Source of the DNA: Acinetobacter sp. C26M
GTDB taxonomy: Bacteria; Pseudomonadota; Gammaproteobacteria; Pseudomonadales; Moraxellaceae
Assembly: GCF_023702675.1 (NCBI RefSeq)
Contig: NZ_CP098478.1
Location: 248,001 to 312,000 of the forward strand
Length of the DNA stretch: 64,000 nucleotides
Direction of reading: 5' to 3'
The first letter of the stretch is position 1; the number at the start of each line of letters is the position of its first letter. The notes under the pieces are model-generated. The model worked only from the letters and a program-made list of their open reading frames with translations. It was not told the origin of the DNA and ran no database searches. The translations under genes were made by a program, and so were the position numbers. This document shows positions 34,494 to 44,488 of this stretch, piece by piece.

Positions 34494-34525
34494 ATAAAAA
34501 ATGCAGCTTAAGCTGCATTTTTTAT
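34494..34525 (-). terminator. terminator of the amino acid permease gene
   Basis: A 32-bp perfect palindrome centred on TTAA (core ATGCAGCTTAAGCTGCAT) with T-runs on both sides, ten bases past the permease stop. Confidence 0.88.
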
Positions 34526-34534
34526 GGGGTTTAT

Positions 34535-35941
34535 TTATTTGCGATTACGGTAAAAAATGTAATGGCTCAAATAACATGCAGCAATAAACAGCAAACAACC
34601 GATAAAGCCTGCTTGCATCTCAGGATCTGCTGCCATACTTAACCCTGTAATAAAACAGAAGATAAAGCCTAAGATGGGCACGATAGGATAAAGCGGTGCA
34701 GCAAATTTTAAATCTTTTGCGGTATGACCAGCCTTGTACCATTGGCGTCTAAAGTTAAATTGACTCCAGCAAATACTCATCCACACGATGACCATGGTGA
34801 ATGCTGCAACACCCAATAAATTCTTAAAAATCGTTTCAGGGGCAAAGTGTTCTGATAACAGACCCGGAATCGCACCAAACATGGTGACAACAAGCGCAAT
34901 GATCGGCGTGCCACTTTTTGATAAGCGCGAGAATACACTTGGTAACTGACGCTGATCGGATAAAGACCACATCATACGTGATGCAGCATAGAGACCTGAG
35001 TTTGCAGCAGAAAGCAATGCTGTAATAATTACGAAACGGATAATGTCGTCGGCATAAGGAATACCAATGTAGTTAAATACCGTCACGAAAGGACTGCTAC
35101 TCACCCCTTCACCACCTAAGCCCGCGACTTGGAATGGTAATAGCGCGCTGATCACAATGATCGTACCGACAAAGAAAATCAATAAACGCCAGATCGCGGC
35201 ATTGATTGCCTTTGGAACATTCTCAGCAGGGTCTTTGGTTTCACCTGCCGCAACACCAATTAACTCTGTACCTGAAAAGGCAAAGTTTACAATCAACATG
35301 GTGGTAAAGATCGGAATAAGCCCTTGCGGGAACCAACCATGAGCAGTTAAGTTGTGGAATAACGGTGCCGATTCATAGCCATTGAATGAGATCAAACCAA
35401 AAATTGCCAACAAGCCTAAAATGATGAAGGCAATTACAGTCACAACTTTAACCAGTGCGAGCCAGAATTCTGATTCGGCAAACATTCGGGTTGAGGTGAG
35501 ATTTAGACCCAAAATGGTGACAGCAAAGATGATGGTCCAAATCCACATGGAAATGTGTGGAAACCATTCCTGCATCAGCAAGGCGGCAGCGGTAAATTCT
35601 GTACCTAAAGTTGCGGTCCACGTCAGCCAGTAAACCCAAGAAATCATGTAACCTGTGCCTGGACCAATATATTTTTGAGCGTATGCACCAAAAGATCCAG
35701 CAACAGGCATGTGTACTGCAAGCTCACCTAAGCAGAGCATGACCATATAAGCAATTAAACCACCTAAAACATAGGCAATAATTGCACCCACAGGACCGGT
35801 TTGAGCGATAACTTCGCCAGAACCTAAAAACAAGCCAGTACCAATTGCGCCACCTAAAGAAAGCATGACTAAATGGCGAGTGCTCATGGCACGTTTTAGC
35901 GTTGTAGGTTCTGAGTTCGCATTTGAGTTGGAAGATTGCAT
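34535..35941 (-). CDS. amino acid permease, AAT/APC family
   Basis: This 468-residue inner-membrane transporter has about 12 membrane segments and the signatures of amino-acid:H+ symporters of the AAT group: LSLGGAIGTGLFLGSGEVI near the N-terminus, GELAVHMPVAGSFGAYAQKY and FAFSGTELIGVAAGETKDP in the middle. The substrate (for example GABA, lysine, aromatic or methylmethionine) cannot be told. It sits between two tRNA-Glu loci and may be transcribed from its own promoter in 35942-36051. Confidence 0.88.
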   Translation of the reverse strand: MQSSNSNANSEPTTLKRAMSTRHLVMLSLGGAIGTGLFLGSGEVIAQTGPVGAIIAYVLGGLIAYMVMLCLGELAVHMPVAGSFGAYAQKYIGPGTGYMISWVYWLTWTATLGTEFTAAALLMQEWFPHISMWIWTIIFAVTILGLNLTSTRMFAESEFWLALVKVVTVIAFIILGLLAIFGLISFNGYESAPLFHNLTAHGWFPQGLIPIFTTMLIVNFAFSGTELIGVAAGETKDPAENVPKAINAAIWRLLIFFVGTIIVISALLPFQVAGLGGEGVSSSPFVTVFNYIGIPYADDIIRFVIITALLSAANSGLYAASRMMWSLSDQRQLPSVFSRLSKSGTPIIALVVTMFGAIPGLLSEHFAPETIFKNLLGVAAFTMVIVWMSICWSQFNFRRQWYKAGHTAKDLKFAAPLYPIVPILGFIFCFITGLSMAADPEMQAGFIGCLLFIAACYLSHYIFYRNRK

Positions 35942-36051
35942 ACGACAATTTGTCCAAGCATAGAGAAGCGGCTATTTTATGGAAAATTCGAAAATGTGCA
36001 ATCTGCTTGAGAAAGATTATTAGAAAAATATAATTATTATATTTGAGAATA

Positions 36052-36127
36052 TGGCGTCCCTACGGGGATTCGAACCCCGGTTACCGCCGTGAAAGGGCGA
36101 TGTCCTAGGCCTCTAGACGATAGGGAC
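36052..36127 (-). tRNA. tRNA-Glu (TTC), copy 3
   Basis: A third copy, identical to the other two over 76 bases including CCA. It follows tRNA-Ala on the minus strand by 70 bases. A 19-bp AT palindrome (36026-36044) lies just past its 3' end. Confidence 0.97.
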
Positions 36128-36197
36128 AGATGAGGCAACACATAAATGGGTTAAAGTCTAGCTGTCATCTCGGAAAAGCATTGCAATTTCGAGAATC

Positions 36198-36273
36198 TGG
36201 TGGAGCCAAGCAGGATCGAACTGCTGACCTCTACAATGCCATTGTAGCGCTCTACCAACTGAGCTATGACCCC
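36198..36273 (-). tRNA. tRNA-Ala (GGC)
   Basis: A 76-base cloverleaf on the minus strand, with anticodon loop ATGGCAT (anticodon GGC), T-arm GTTCGATCC and encoded CCA. The acceptor stem GGGGTCA pairs with TGGCTCC, giving the G3:U70 wobble that identifies alanine tRNAs. It lies 58 bases past the gltX stop on the same strand. Confidence 0.97.
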
Positions 36274-36278
36274 AGAAT

Positions 36279-36313
36279 GTGTGAGCGCAATATTAGGGGG
36301 AATGCGCTCACAC
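36279..36313 (-). promoter_or_regulatory. GC-rich hairpin between gltX and tRNA-Ala
   Basis: GTGTGAGCGC (36279-36288) and GCGCTCACAC (36304-36313) form a perfect 10-bp stem, 11 with the inner A-T pair. There is no T-tract on either strand, so it is not a classic terminator; an RNA processing or end-protection role is possible. Confidence 0.6.
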
Positions 36314-36331
36314 GTCAATCATTAAACTGAA

Positions 36332-37840
36332 TTAAGTCTCACTATTTGCATCATTTTTCGGCAATTTTAGTGATTCATTTAACTTTTCCCAAACTTTCAG
36401 CTCTTTCTTGCTTGGTCCACCAATAAGTTCTAGGGCGTGACGTAAACGTGCAAAAGTCAAATCTGGGCCGAGAGTAACCATCGATTGCATGACAGGCGTT
36501 GAACTGGTTGAACCTGCAATCGCAATAAAGAAAGCTGGCATGAAATCACGTAATTTGATTTCCATCTGATTCGCCAAGTCCATTAAGGTTTGGCTGACCG
36601 TGTCATTGTTCCACGTAAACTGGCTTTCTAAACGCCAAATGGCGAATTGTAAGCTCTGACGGACTTGCTCTTCGGTCAATTTTTTGCTTTCAAACTGCTC
36701 TTTGCTGATTTGTGGCATATGGTTGAAGTAAAAACCAGCCCAATTGACGGCTTCAGAGAGCAAATTGATACGTGGTTGAATCGCTGCTGCGATATCTTCC
36801 AGAGTTTGGCGGTCACTTTTCCAAGCCAATAAACGATCTAGAAGTTGTCCTGGCGTTAATCCTTTGATCCATTGACCATTAAGCCAGTTGAGTTTTTCAA
36901 CGTCAAAGATTGGTCCACCCAGTGAAACACGCTGTACATCAAAGTTTTGAATCATGTCTTCTAAGGTGAAGACTTCACGTTCATCAGGCATTGACCACCC
37001 CATACGACCTAAGTAATTCAACAAGGCTTCTGGTAGTACACCGATGTCACGATAGTAGTTGATTGAGGTTGGGTTTTTACGTTTAGATAACTTTGATTTA
37101 TCTGGGTTGCGTAACAATGGCATGTGGCATAGTGTTGGCATATCCCAGCCAAAATATTGATACAGCAATTGGTGTTTCGGTGCAGATGGTAACCATTCTT
37201 CCCCACGTAAGACATGGGTGATTTCCATTAGATGGTCATCGACCACATTGGCAAGATGATAGGTTGGTAAACCATCAGTTTTTAATAACACTTGCATGTC
37301 AACTTGCGCCCATGGAATCTCAACTTCACCACGAAGTAAGTCATTAATTTTACAAATACCTTCCTCTGGTACTTTCATACGAATCACATGGGGCTCACCC
37401 GCAGCAAGACGACGTTGTACTTCTTCTTGTGAGAGTTTTAAACCACGACCGTCGTATTTCGGTGTTTCACCACGTGCTTGCTGTTCAGCACGCATTTGAT
37501 CAAGTTCTTCTGCGGTTGCGAAACAATAGAAAGCATGGCCTTTTTCAACCAGATCCAAGGCGTATTGCTTATAAATCCCCATACGCTCTGATTGGCGGTA
37601 AGGTGCATGTGGACCACCTACATCAGGACCTTCTGACCAGTTCAAACCTAACCAGCGTAAAGAATCTAAAATCATTTTTTCAGATTCAGGTGTTGAGCGA
37701 AGTTGATCCGTATCTTCAATACGTAAAATAAATTCACCGCCATGCTGTTTGGCAAAACATAGATTAAATAATGCAATATAAGCTGTGCCTACATGTGGAA
37801 AACCTGTAGGAGAAGGCGCAATACGGGTACGGACTTTCAT
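36332..37840 (-). CDS. gltX: glutamate--tRNA ligase
   Basis: This 502-residue class I aminoacyl-tRNA synthetase charges tRNA-Glu with glutamate. Visible are the HIGH-like motif in [14 protein letters not shown] at the N-terminus, the RIEDTD element, and the KMSKS-like KLSKR, with the anticodon-binding half behind. The length fits the bacterial enzyme. It lies directly upstream of tRNA-Ala and a tRNA-Glu, so it sits beside its own substrate. The ribosome site is weak. A strong terminator lies upstream of it, belonging to the next gene. Confidence 0.96.
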   Translation of the reverse strand: MKVRTRIAPSPTGFPHVGTAYIALFNLCFAKQHGGEFILRIEDTDQLRSTPESEKMILDSLRWLGLNWSEGPDVGGPHAPYRQSERMGIYKQYALDLVEKGHAFYCFATAEELDQMRAEQQARGETPKYDGRGLKLSQEEVQRRLAAGEPHVIRMKVPEEGICKINDLLRGEVEIPWAQVDMQVLLKTDGLPTYHLANVVDDHLMEITHVLRGEEWLPSAPKHQLLYQYFGWDMPTLCHMPLLRNPDKSKLSKRKNPTSINYYRDIGVLPEALLNYLGRMGWSMPDEREVFTLEDMIQNFDVQRVSLGGPIFDVEKLNWLNGQWIKGLTPGQLLDRLLAWKSDRQTLEDIAAAIQPRINLLSEAVNWAGFYFNHMPQISKEQFESKKLTEEQVRQSLQFAIWRLESQFTWNNDTVSQTLMDLANQMEIKLRDFMPAFFIAIAGSTSSTPVMQSMVTLGPDLTFARLRHALELIGGPSKKELKVWEKLNESLKLPKNDANSET

Positions 37841-37881
37841 AAATGATCGGAGTTTAAATTTAAATTGAAACTATTATAACG

Positions 37882-37911
37882 AAAAAGCCTAGTCACGGCA
37901 TGACTAGGCTT
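37882..37911 (-). terminator. terminator of the small secreted protein gene
   Basis: AAGCCTAGTCA / TGACTAGGCTT around CGGCA, T-run on the minus strand; just before the gltX promoter region. Confidence 0.88.
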
Positions 37912-37945
37912 CATTTAAACATGTGAAGGGGCACATATTTAAAGT

Positions 37946-38251
37946 TTAAGAAGTGTGTGGCTGGAATATGGTTTGAACGAAGCGTGAAAAACGTTCATGT
38001 TGGCTTGCGAAAAAGGTTTGCGTTGGTGTGGTACGAATCGTATTCAACATCTTTAACTCATCGTCAGACGATGGCAATAAACCTGTATTACGTTTTTGCT
38101 GATCAAGCGCTTTAACAATCAGGCTTGAAGAAGATTTATCAATCGTTTTTATGTTATTGCTTTCTTTGATTGCTGCCGCATGTCCCATTTGAACAGAAGC
38201 TGCTAAAAATAAGCTTAAGCCTAGGGCTTTTTTCAATTTTAATGCTCGCAT
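37946..38251 (-). CDS. small exported protein of unknown function
   Basis: I do not recognise this 101-residue protein. It has a clear signal peptide (basic KLKKA, hydrophobic core, cleavage after GHA at about 25), then a mature chain of about 76 residues rich in Ser, Thr and Lys with no Cys (DKSSSSLIVKALDQQKRNTG, TIRTTPTQTFFASQHERF). It is probably periplasmic or secreted. ATG 38251 follows GAAGGGGA. It stands alone between gltX and sbp. Confidence 0.7.
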   Translation of the reverse strand: MRALKLKKALGLSLFLAASVQMGHAAAIKESNNIKTIDKSSSSLIVKALDQQKRNTGLLPSSDDELKMLNTIRTTPTQTFFASQHERFSRFVQTIFQPHTS

Positions 38252-38660
38252 TGCTCACATCCCCTTCATGATTTTGAGTCTACAAGACTAACCAAACAAC
38301 TATAGTATTGCTTTAATAATACGATTTAAACATAAATCTTAATAAAAAAGCATAACTACGTCACACTTTTTACAAAAAATCTTAAAATTTGACACATATT
38401 GCCATGTATTTATAGCAAAGTGGCTACTTTATGTACAAGCTGAATTTAGCAAGCAAATGTGTAGAAAAAGTGGAGAATGATAATTTTTCTCATTTTGCCA
38501 TAAAAATAATAGACTGAGTATTTTTTTAATACAAAAATGCGGGTCATCGCTATATCTTAAAAACAGAATAGTAATAAATTTATTGATATAACTATATGAT
38601 TGTAAATTATTTTTAAAGAAATATAGTGGTGACAAATGGGGCGAAATGAGTAAACAATAA
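38252..38660. other. intergenic region between the small exported protein and sbp
   Basis: This 409-base AT-rich divergent gap must hold the promoters of both flanking genes. A CysB-type control would be expected for sbp, but I cannot point to a clear site. No gene or structured RNA is evident. Confidence 0.5.
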
Positions 38661-39656
38661 ATGAAAACAGTTTTAGCAGCGGCATTGTTGGCTTTGGGCC
38701 TAAATGGTGTGGCGCAAGCAGCGACTACTTTTTTAAATGTGTCTTATGATCCAACACGTGAGTTTTATCAAGAATATAATCAGGCTTTTGGGCAATATTG
38801 GAAGAAAAGAACAGGACAAGATGTTGACTTCAAGCAGTCGCATGGTGGCTCGGGTAAACAGGCGCGCTCAGTCATCGATGGCTTGCAGGCAGACGTCGTA
38901 ACGCTCGCATTGGCCAATGATATTGATGAAATTGCCAATGCAGGTTTAATCCGTAAGGACTGGCAAAAACAATTTAAAGACAATTCAGCACCGTACACTT
39001 CAACTGTGGTGTTCTTGGTGCGTAAAGGCAACCCAAAGAATATCCGTGACTGGAATGATTTGACCAAGTCCGGTGTGGAAATCATTACCCCGAATCCGAA
39101 GACAGGTGGTGCACCGCGCTGGATTTATTTGGCGGCTTGGGGTTATGCACTCAAACAACCTGGTGGTAACGATACTAAAGCACGTGAGTTGGTAAAAAAA
39201 CTCTATCAAAATGTCAAAGTCTTGGATTCTGGTGCACGTGGATCACTCACCACTTTTGCTGAGCGCGGCATTGGTGATGTACTGTTGTCTTGGGAAAATG
39301 AGGCTTTATTGGCGACTCAAGGTTTGGGTAAAGATAAATTTGAAATTGTGTATCCATCGATTTCCATTTTGGCAGAGCCTTCGGTTGCCATCGTTGATAA
39401 AACTGTAGATAAAAATGGTAATCGTCAGTTGGCACGTGGTTACTTAAATTTCCTTTATTCACCTTTAGGACAAGATCTTGCTGCGAAATATTATTTCCGT
39501 CCGCGTAACCCGCAAGTGGCAGCAAAATATGCGCAGCAATTTCCAAAGATTAAACTTTTCAAAATTAATGACGTGTTTGGTGGTTGGGCAAAAGCACAAA
39601 AAACCCATTTTGTGAATGGTGCGATTTTTGATCAAATTTATGCGGAAAAACCATAA
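38661..39656 (+). CDS. sbp: sulfate ABC transporter substrate-binding protein
   Basis: This 331-residue periplasmic protein has a signal peptide with cleavage after VAQA (position 20) and the Sbp/CysP fold features: [55 protein letters not shown]. It binds sulfate (or thiosulfate) for uptake by the CysTWA permease, which is not in the window. The ribosome site is weak. It is monocistronic and ends in a terminator. Confidence 0.93.
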   Translation: MKTVLAAALLALGLNGVAQAATTFLNVSYDPTREFYQEYNQAFGQYWKKRTGQDVDFKQSHGGSGKQARSVIDGLQADVVTLALANDIDEIANAGLIRKDWQKQFKDNSAPYTSTVVFLVRKGNPKNIRDWNDLTKSGVEIITPNPKTGGAPRWIYLAAWGYALKQPGGNDTKARELVKKLYQNVKVLDSGARGSLTTFAERGIGDVLLSWENEALLATQGLGKDKFEIVYPSISILAEPSVAIVDKTVDKNGNRQLARGYLNFLYSPLGQDLAAKYYFRPRNPQVAAKYAQQFPKIKLFKINDVFGGWAKAQKTHFVNGAIFDQIYAEKP

Positions 39657-39690
39657 ATTAGGTTCACATTTAGCATATACTCAAAGTTGG

Positions 39691-39721
39691 AAAAGCAAAT
39701 GCCGTTGGTATTTGCTTTTTT
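39691..39721 (+). terminator. sbp terminator
   Basis: AAAAGCAAATGCC / GGTATTTGCTTTT with one G-T pair, followed by six T. Confidence 0.88.
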
Positions 39722-39853
39722 ATTGACTGAAAAATGTTAAGAAAACGGTTTTATCTATGAAAAGTTAAGAATTCTCTACAAAAAGTCGTTTGGTGCTAGC
39801 ATAAAACAAGGTGATAATGTGCAGTTACATTTTTAGCTGTTGATTCATTTCTT

Positions 39854-40774
39854 ATGTCGCATATTTCTGTCTTACTTCATGAAACCGTTGATGGCGTATT
39901 GGCAGGCCGCGATACTGGTATTTTTGTCGATGCGACCTTTGGTCGTGGTGGGCATACCAAGTTATTACTCTCAAAATTGGATGCCAATGCGCGCGTCTAT
40001 GCCTTTGATAAAGATCCACAAGCCCTTGAGGTTGCAGCACAATTAGAACAAGAAGATCCGCGTTTTAAAATTATTCATGCCAGTTTTGCTGATATTCAAG
40101 AAGAACTCGCTAACATTGGCATTCATGAAGTTGATGGCATTATGGCTGATCTGGGGGTTTCATCACCACAGTTGGATCAGGCAGAGCGTGGTTTTAGTTT
40201 TATGCAAAATGGGCCACTCGATATGCGTATGGACAATTCACAAGGTCCAACGGCTGCGCAATGGCTGCTTGAAATAGAAGAAGAAAAACTCGCAAATATT
40301 ATTTACCAATACGGCGAAGAACGTTATAGCCGTCGTATTGCCAAAGCGATTAAACTAGCGGGTGAAATGACCACAACAGCACAATTGGCAGAAGTGGTTA
40401 AAACAGCACATCCAAAGTGGGAAAAGCATAAGCATCCTGCGACGCGTACCTTCCAAGCGATTCGCATAGCGATTAACAAAGAACTTGATGATATCGAGAC
40501 TTTTTTGCCGCAAGCTGTAGACCTATTAAAGGCAACAGGGCAGTTGGCAGTGATTAGCTTTCACTCTTTGGAAGATCGTTTAATTAAGCAGTTTATTCAA
40601 AAAGAATCGAGTTTGCCTGAAGATTCAGGCTGGGGTATGCCCCAAGCACAGGTTGATACTCGACGTTTAAAGAAAGTTTCTCGTATTCGTGCGAGTGAAG
40701 CAGAAGTAAAAGCAAATCCTCGTTCACGTAGTGCATGGTTGCGTGTGGCAGAGCGTTTAGAGCAAAAAGGCTAA
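39854..40774 (+). CDS. rsmH: 16S rRNA (cytosine(1402)-N4)-methyltransferase
   Basis: This 306-residue SAM-dependent enzyme (old name MraW) methylates C1402 in the decoding centre of 16S rRNA. Family features are HETVDGVLAGRDTGIFVDATF with the glycine-rich SAM site, GVSSPQLDQAERGFSF and HSLEDRLIK. It opens the peptidoglycan and division block. In many bacteria mraZ lies just before it; there is no mraZ between sbp and this gene. The ftsL gene follows after 2 bases. Confidence 0.95.
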   Translation: MSHISVLLHETVDGVLAGRDTGIFVDATFGRGGHTKLLLSKLDANARVYAFDKDPQALEVAAQLEQEDPRFKIIHASFADIQEELANIGIHEVDGIMADLGVSSPQLDQAERGFSFMQNGPLDMRMDNSQGPTAAQWLLEIEEEKLANIIYQYGEERYSRRIAKAIKLAGEMTTTAQLAEVVKTAHPKWEKHKHPATRTFQAIRIAINKELDDIETFLPQAVDLLKATGQLAVISFHSLEDRLIKQFIQKESSLPEDSGWGMPQAQVDTRRLKKVSRIRASEAEVKANPRSRSAWLRVAERLEQKG

Positions 40775-40776
40775 CA

Positions 40777-41118
40777 ATGAATAACAACAATGATGATGGC
40801 GATGTAGTAGCAAGCAGCAAAAAAGGTCTGAAAAAGCTTGCTGTCTATGCTGTACTTGTTGCACTGGTGTTCACAAGTGCAATGATGGTGGTATTTCAGG
40901 TATTTGAATATCGTCATGATTATCGTGACTTGAGTGCATATATGCGTGAAAGAGATGATCTAAACGCAGAATGGGGGCGTTTATTGATTGAGCAGCAAAC
41001 CTTTGGTGCAACTGCACAGATTGGTTCGCGTGCAGTAACGCAACTCCGTATGTTCTCACCACCAGCGACGCAGACGGTCGTGATTTCTTTACCTATGACT
41101 TCAAAGCAAGATAAATAA
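40777..41118 (+). CDS. ftsL: cell division protein FtsL
   Basis: This 113-residue bitopic inner-membrane protein belongs to the divisome. It has one membrane segment (about 17-40) and a periplasmic stretch with the heptad-like pattern of the FtsL coiled coil (LSAYMRERDDLNAEWGRLLI). It pairs with FtsB to recruit FtsW and FtsI. I start it at ATG 40777, 2 bases after rsmH, preceded by AAAGG; the frame opens at 40735 inside rsmH. The gap to ftsI is 10 bases. Confidence 0.88.
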   Translation: MNNNNDDGDVVASSKKGLKKLAVYAVLVALVFTSAMMVVFQVFEYRHDYRDLSAYMRERDDLNAEWGRLLIEQQTFGATAQIGSRAVTQLRMFSPPATQTVVISLPMTSKQDK

Positions 41119-41128
41119 GGCATGCTGT

Positions 41129-42958
41129 ATGGCAGATAAGCGAAGCAAACCAATACGGAAAAAAAAGCAGTCCATTTCTGAAAGACCCACCCTTGCTTTA
41201 GATATGTGGCGATTTTATTTGCTTTGGGGCACAGTACTGCTGTGCTTTGTTGTGCTGATTGCGCGTGCTTTCTATGTGCAGGTAGTCAATAAAGACTTCT
41301 TACAAAATAAAGCCAATGCCAACATTTTAAGGACTGAGCGACTTGAGGCGATGCGTGGCGTGATTAGTGATCGCCACGGTGTTCCTTTGGCGATTAGCAC
41401 CCCGATTATGAAAATCGTGATTGACCCACGAGATTATTGGGAAACCAAACAGCAGTTTGATGACATCACAGCAGAACTCAAAAAAGATCCGAATAATCGT
41501 AAATTAAAACGTCAATTGCCCGATAAGAATCTGAACCTAGATGAATTGGCAGATGTTGTTGGTGTTGATCGTGCAGATTTAAAGAAACAAATGCAGGCGC
41601 GTCCGCGTTCACGCTATTTGGTGTTGCAAAAAGAAATTCCACCGCAGCAAGCAGACTTAATTACCAAACGCAATTTCCAAGGTGTTTACGCCGAGAAAAG
41701 TTATAAACGCTACTACCCGCAACCGCAACCGAATGCCCAGATTATTGGTTTGACCAATAGTGAAGGGATGGGGATTGAAGGTCTGGAAATGCAACTGAAT
41801 AAACAGTTGTCAGGCGTTGATGGTGAGCAAAAAATTATCCGAGATAAAAAAGGGAATCGCCTTAAAGTCTCGGAAGTAATTAAAGAAGTTGAATCTGGTG
41901 AGAATGTCACCCTGAGTATCGACTCTCGTTTGCAATATATTATGTATCGGGAGTTAACCGCTGCGGGTGTTGCCAACAATGCACGTTCAGCAACGGCCAT
42001 TGCAGTGGATGTTAAAACGGGTGAAATCTTGGCGATGACCAGTTGGCCGTCGTATAACCCGAATGATAAAAATGGTCTTGGTAATAAAGATGCGATGCGT
42101 AACCGTGGCGCGATTGACATGTTTGAGCCTGGTTCAACCATGAAACCATTTACTGTGGCTGCTGCTTTGGAAAGCGGTAAATATACACCTAATACTATTG
42201 TGAATACATCACCGGGTTCAATGCGCTTAGGCTGGCATACTATTCGTGATACCCATAACTACGGTGCATTAACAGTTTCAGGCGTCATTATTAAATCTTC
42301 GAACGTCGGCTCAGCAAAAATTGCCTTGTCTCTACCAAAAGATACTGTGCCTTCATTCTTTAGACGTGCAGGCTTTGGTCATCGTTCAGCGGTGAAATTC
42401 CCGGGTGAAAGTGCTGGTTTGCTTTATTCTGGCAATAAACTGAACCCATCTCAGTTGGGAACCATGGCTTATGGTTATGGTTTGAATGCAACCATTCTGC
42501 AGGTTGCACAAGGTTATGCCATGTTGGCCAATCATGGTGTACAAATGCCATTGAGCTTGCGTAAGTTAGACAAGGCCCCTGAGGGTACGCAAGTATTAGC
42601 ACCTAAAATTGCTGATCAAGTTCTGACTATGCTTGAACAAGTGACCATGCCAGGTGGAACCGCGAAACAAGCTGTAATCCCAGGTTATCGTGTTGGCGGT
42701 AAAACAGGGACGGCACATAAATTACGTGCAGACCGTAAAGGCTATTCAAATAGTGAATATCGTGCACTGTTTGCAGGCGTCGCCCCGATCAGTGATCCGC
42801 GTTTGGCTATGATTGTGGTGGTTGAAAACCCACAAGGTCGCTACTACGGTGGTTTGGTAGCAGCGCCTGTGTTTGCACGCATCATGCAAGAGTCCTTACG
42901 GTTACTGAATGTGCCTTTAGATAAGCCACTAGATACTTCTATAAAATCCAATCCGTAG
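41129..42958 (+). CDS. ftsI: peptidoglycan transpeptidase FtsI (PBP3)
   Basis: This 609-residue class B penicillin-binding protein crosslinks septal peptidoglycan. It has an N-terminal membrane segment (about 29-50), the PBP dimer domain and the transpeptidase domain with the active serine in GSTMKPF (Ser336), SSN in IKSSNVG and KTGTA. This is a target of beta-lactams in Acinetobacter. It lies in the rsmH-mraY operon; murE starts 7 bases after it. Confidence 0.96.
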   Translation: MADKRSKPIRKKKQSISERPTLALDMWRFYLLWGTVLLCFVVLIARAFYVQVVNKDFLQNKANANILRTERLEAMRGVISDRHGVPLAISTPIMKIVIDPRDYWETKQQFDDITAELKKDPNNRKLKRQLPDKNLNLDELADVVGVDRADLKKQMQARPRSRYLVLQKEIPPQQADLITKRNFQGVYAEKSYKRYYPQPQPNAQIIGLTNSEGMGIEGLEMQLNKQLSGVDGEQKIIRDKKGNRLKVSEVIKEVESGENVTLSIDSRLQYIMYRELTAAGVANNARSATAIAVDVKTGEILAMTSWPSYNPNDKNGLGNKDAMRNRGAIDMFEPGSTMKPFTVAAALESGKYTPNTIVNTSPGSMRLGWHTIRDTHNYGALTVSGVIIKSSNVGSAKIALSLPKDTVPSFFRRAGFGHRSAVKFPGESAGLLYSGNKLNPSQLGTMAYGYGLNATILQVAQGYAMLANHGVQMPLSLRKLDKAPEGTQVLAPKIADQVLTMLEQVTMPGGTAKQAVIPGYRVGGKTGTAHKLRADRKGYSNSEYRALFAGVAPISDPRLAMIVVVENPQGRYYGGLVAAPVFARIMQESLRLLNVPLDKPLDTSIKSNP

Positions 42959-42965
42959 GTAGATT

Positions 42966-44465
42966 ATGTCGATTAGTTTTCAACAGATACATCCGATCAA
43001 CATCGATGCGGTTTGGTATACACAGCCTTTTCAGGGTTTTTGTCTAGACAGTCGTAAGGTTGAGAAAGGGCAAATTTTTATTGCTCTGAGTAGTTATAGC
43101 CAACCTGAAAAAACACGTCAATTTGCCCAGAATGCTATAGATGCTGAGGCATTGGCGATCATTAGTGAGACTGCTTTAGGTTTCGAGAATGAATGGGTGT
43201 GTCCAGATGTGCGTTATTTGATGGGCCGATGGCAAAAGCAATTTTTGCAAGCAGTTGATCCTGTACAGCCCTTACGCGGTATTGCAGTGACGGGAACCAA
43301 TGGTAAAACCACGATTTCGCGTCTGATTGCTGAATTGCTTAGTTCACAAGGTAAAGGTTGCGCTGTGATGGGGACCACGGGGAATGGGATTCTGCCGAAT
43401 TTAACCCCATCAACACATACCACTTTAGACGCTTTACAATTACAACAAGCCCTACATGACTATGCCAAACAGGGGGCGAGCTTTGTCGCATTGGAAGCCA
43501 GCTCACATGGTTTAGAACAAGGCCGTTTGAACGGCTGCGACCTTGAAATCGCGGTTTATAGTAATTTAAGTCGTGATCATCTGGATTATCACGGTACTTT
43601 GGAGGCTTATGCTGAAGCCAAGGCCTTATTATTCAAATTCACGACCTTAAAAGCCGTAGTGATTAACTTGGATGATGCACATGCATATCTAATGGTAGAT
43701 GCTGCGAAGGCTAATCCCGCACAACCTAAAATTTTGACTTATTCTTTAACTCAAACGACAGCGGATTATTATATTGAGGATTTGCAGTATCGTCTCAGTG
43801 GGGCAAGTTTTACACTGACCAGTCCGACTGGTACATATACAGTACAAAGCCCATTACTTGGGCACTTTAATGTTGAGAACTTATTGGCGAGCTTGATTGC
43901 AGCAGAGTATGCCGGCTTTGCCTTGGCTGATTTAGTTCAGTTTGTACCTCAGCTCATAGGTGCACCGGGTCGTATGCAAGTGATCCAAGACGCAGATCGT
44001 TTATTTGTAGTGGATTATGCACATACCCCTGATGCTTTAATTCAAGTATTGACGACCTTAAAGCGTCATGTCACAGGACAGCTTTGGGCGGTGTTTGGGT
44101 GTGGTGGAGATCGTGATCGCGGTAAGCGTCCATTGATGACGCAAGCTGCTTTAGATCATGCCAATCCTATCATTTTAACTTCAGACAATCCACGCACTGA
44201 AAATCCTGAACAGATTTTTGCAGACATGAAACAAGGGATTCATTTTGCGGAACATGTGATGCATGAAATTCATGATCGTCGTGAAGCGATTAAATTTGTA
44301 GTGGCTCAGGCTCAAGCAGGTGATATTGTGGTGATTGCAGGCAAAGGTCATGAAAACTATCAAGAAATTGATGGAGTTCGCCACTGGTTTGATGATGTAG
44401 TTGAAGTACAGTCTGCGATTGATGCACAACCACATTCTGTCGATTCAGCTTATCTTGCGCAATAA
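42966..44465 (+). CDS. murE: UDP-MurNAc-tripeptide synthetase MurE
   Basis: This 499-residue ATP-dependent ligase adds meso-diaminopimelate to UDP-MurNAc-L-Ala-D-Glu in the cytoplasm. The ATP-binding loop reads TGTNGKTT, and the DNPR motif (SDNPRTENP) selects meso-diaminopimelate rather than lysine. The C-terminal IAGKGHENYQ stretch is typical of the family. The ribosome site is weak but spacing to ftsI is 7 bases, so it is read as part of the operon. Confidence 0.95.
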   Translation: MSISFQQIHPINIDAVWYTQPFQGFCLDSRKVEKGQIFIALSSYSQPEKTRQFAQNAIDAEALAIISETALGFENEWVCPDVRYLMGRWQKQFLQAVDPVQPLRGIAVTGTNGKTTISRLIAELLSSQGKGCAVMGTTGNGILPNLTPSTHTTLDALQLQQALHDYAKQGASFVALEASSHGLEQGRLNGCDLEIAVYSNLSRDHLDYHGTLEAYAEAKALLFKFTTLKAVVINLDDAHAYLMVDAAKANPAQPKILTYSLTQTTADYYIEDLQYRLSGASFTLTSPTGTYTVQSPLLGHFNVENLLASLIAAEYAGFALADLVQFVPQLIGAPGRMQVIQDADRLFVVDYAHTPDALIQVLTTLKRHVTGQLWAVFGCGGDRDRGKRPLMTQAALDHANPIILTSDNPRTENPEQIFADMKQGIHFAEHVMHEIHDRREAIKFVVAQAQAGDIVVIAGKGHENYQEIDGVRHWFDDVVEVQSAIDAQPHSVDSAYLAQ

Positions 44466-44488
44466 TAAGGTTAAAAGGTAAATAGCGT

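Noticed and set aside
36026..36044. AT palindrome downstream of tRNA-Glu copy 3 as a terminator
   Set aside because: The stem contains no G-C pair and is too weak to end transcription; it is more likely part of the permease promoter, since it contains TATAAT on both strands.
38429..38635. A 68-codon minus-strand frame in the sbp upstream region
   Set aside because: The region is AT-rich, the composition is Phe/Leu/Ser-heavy without motif, and no ribosome site precedes it.
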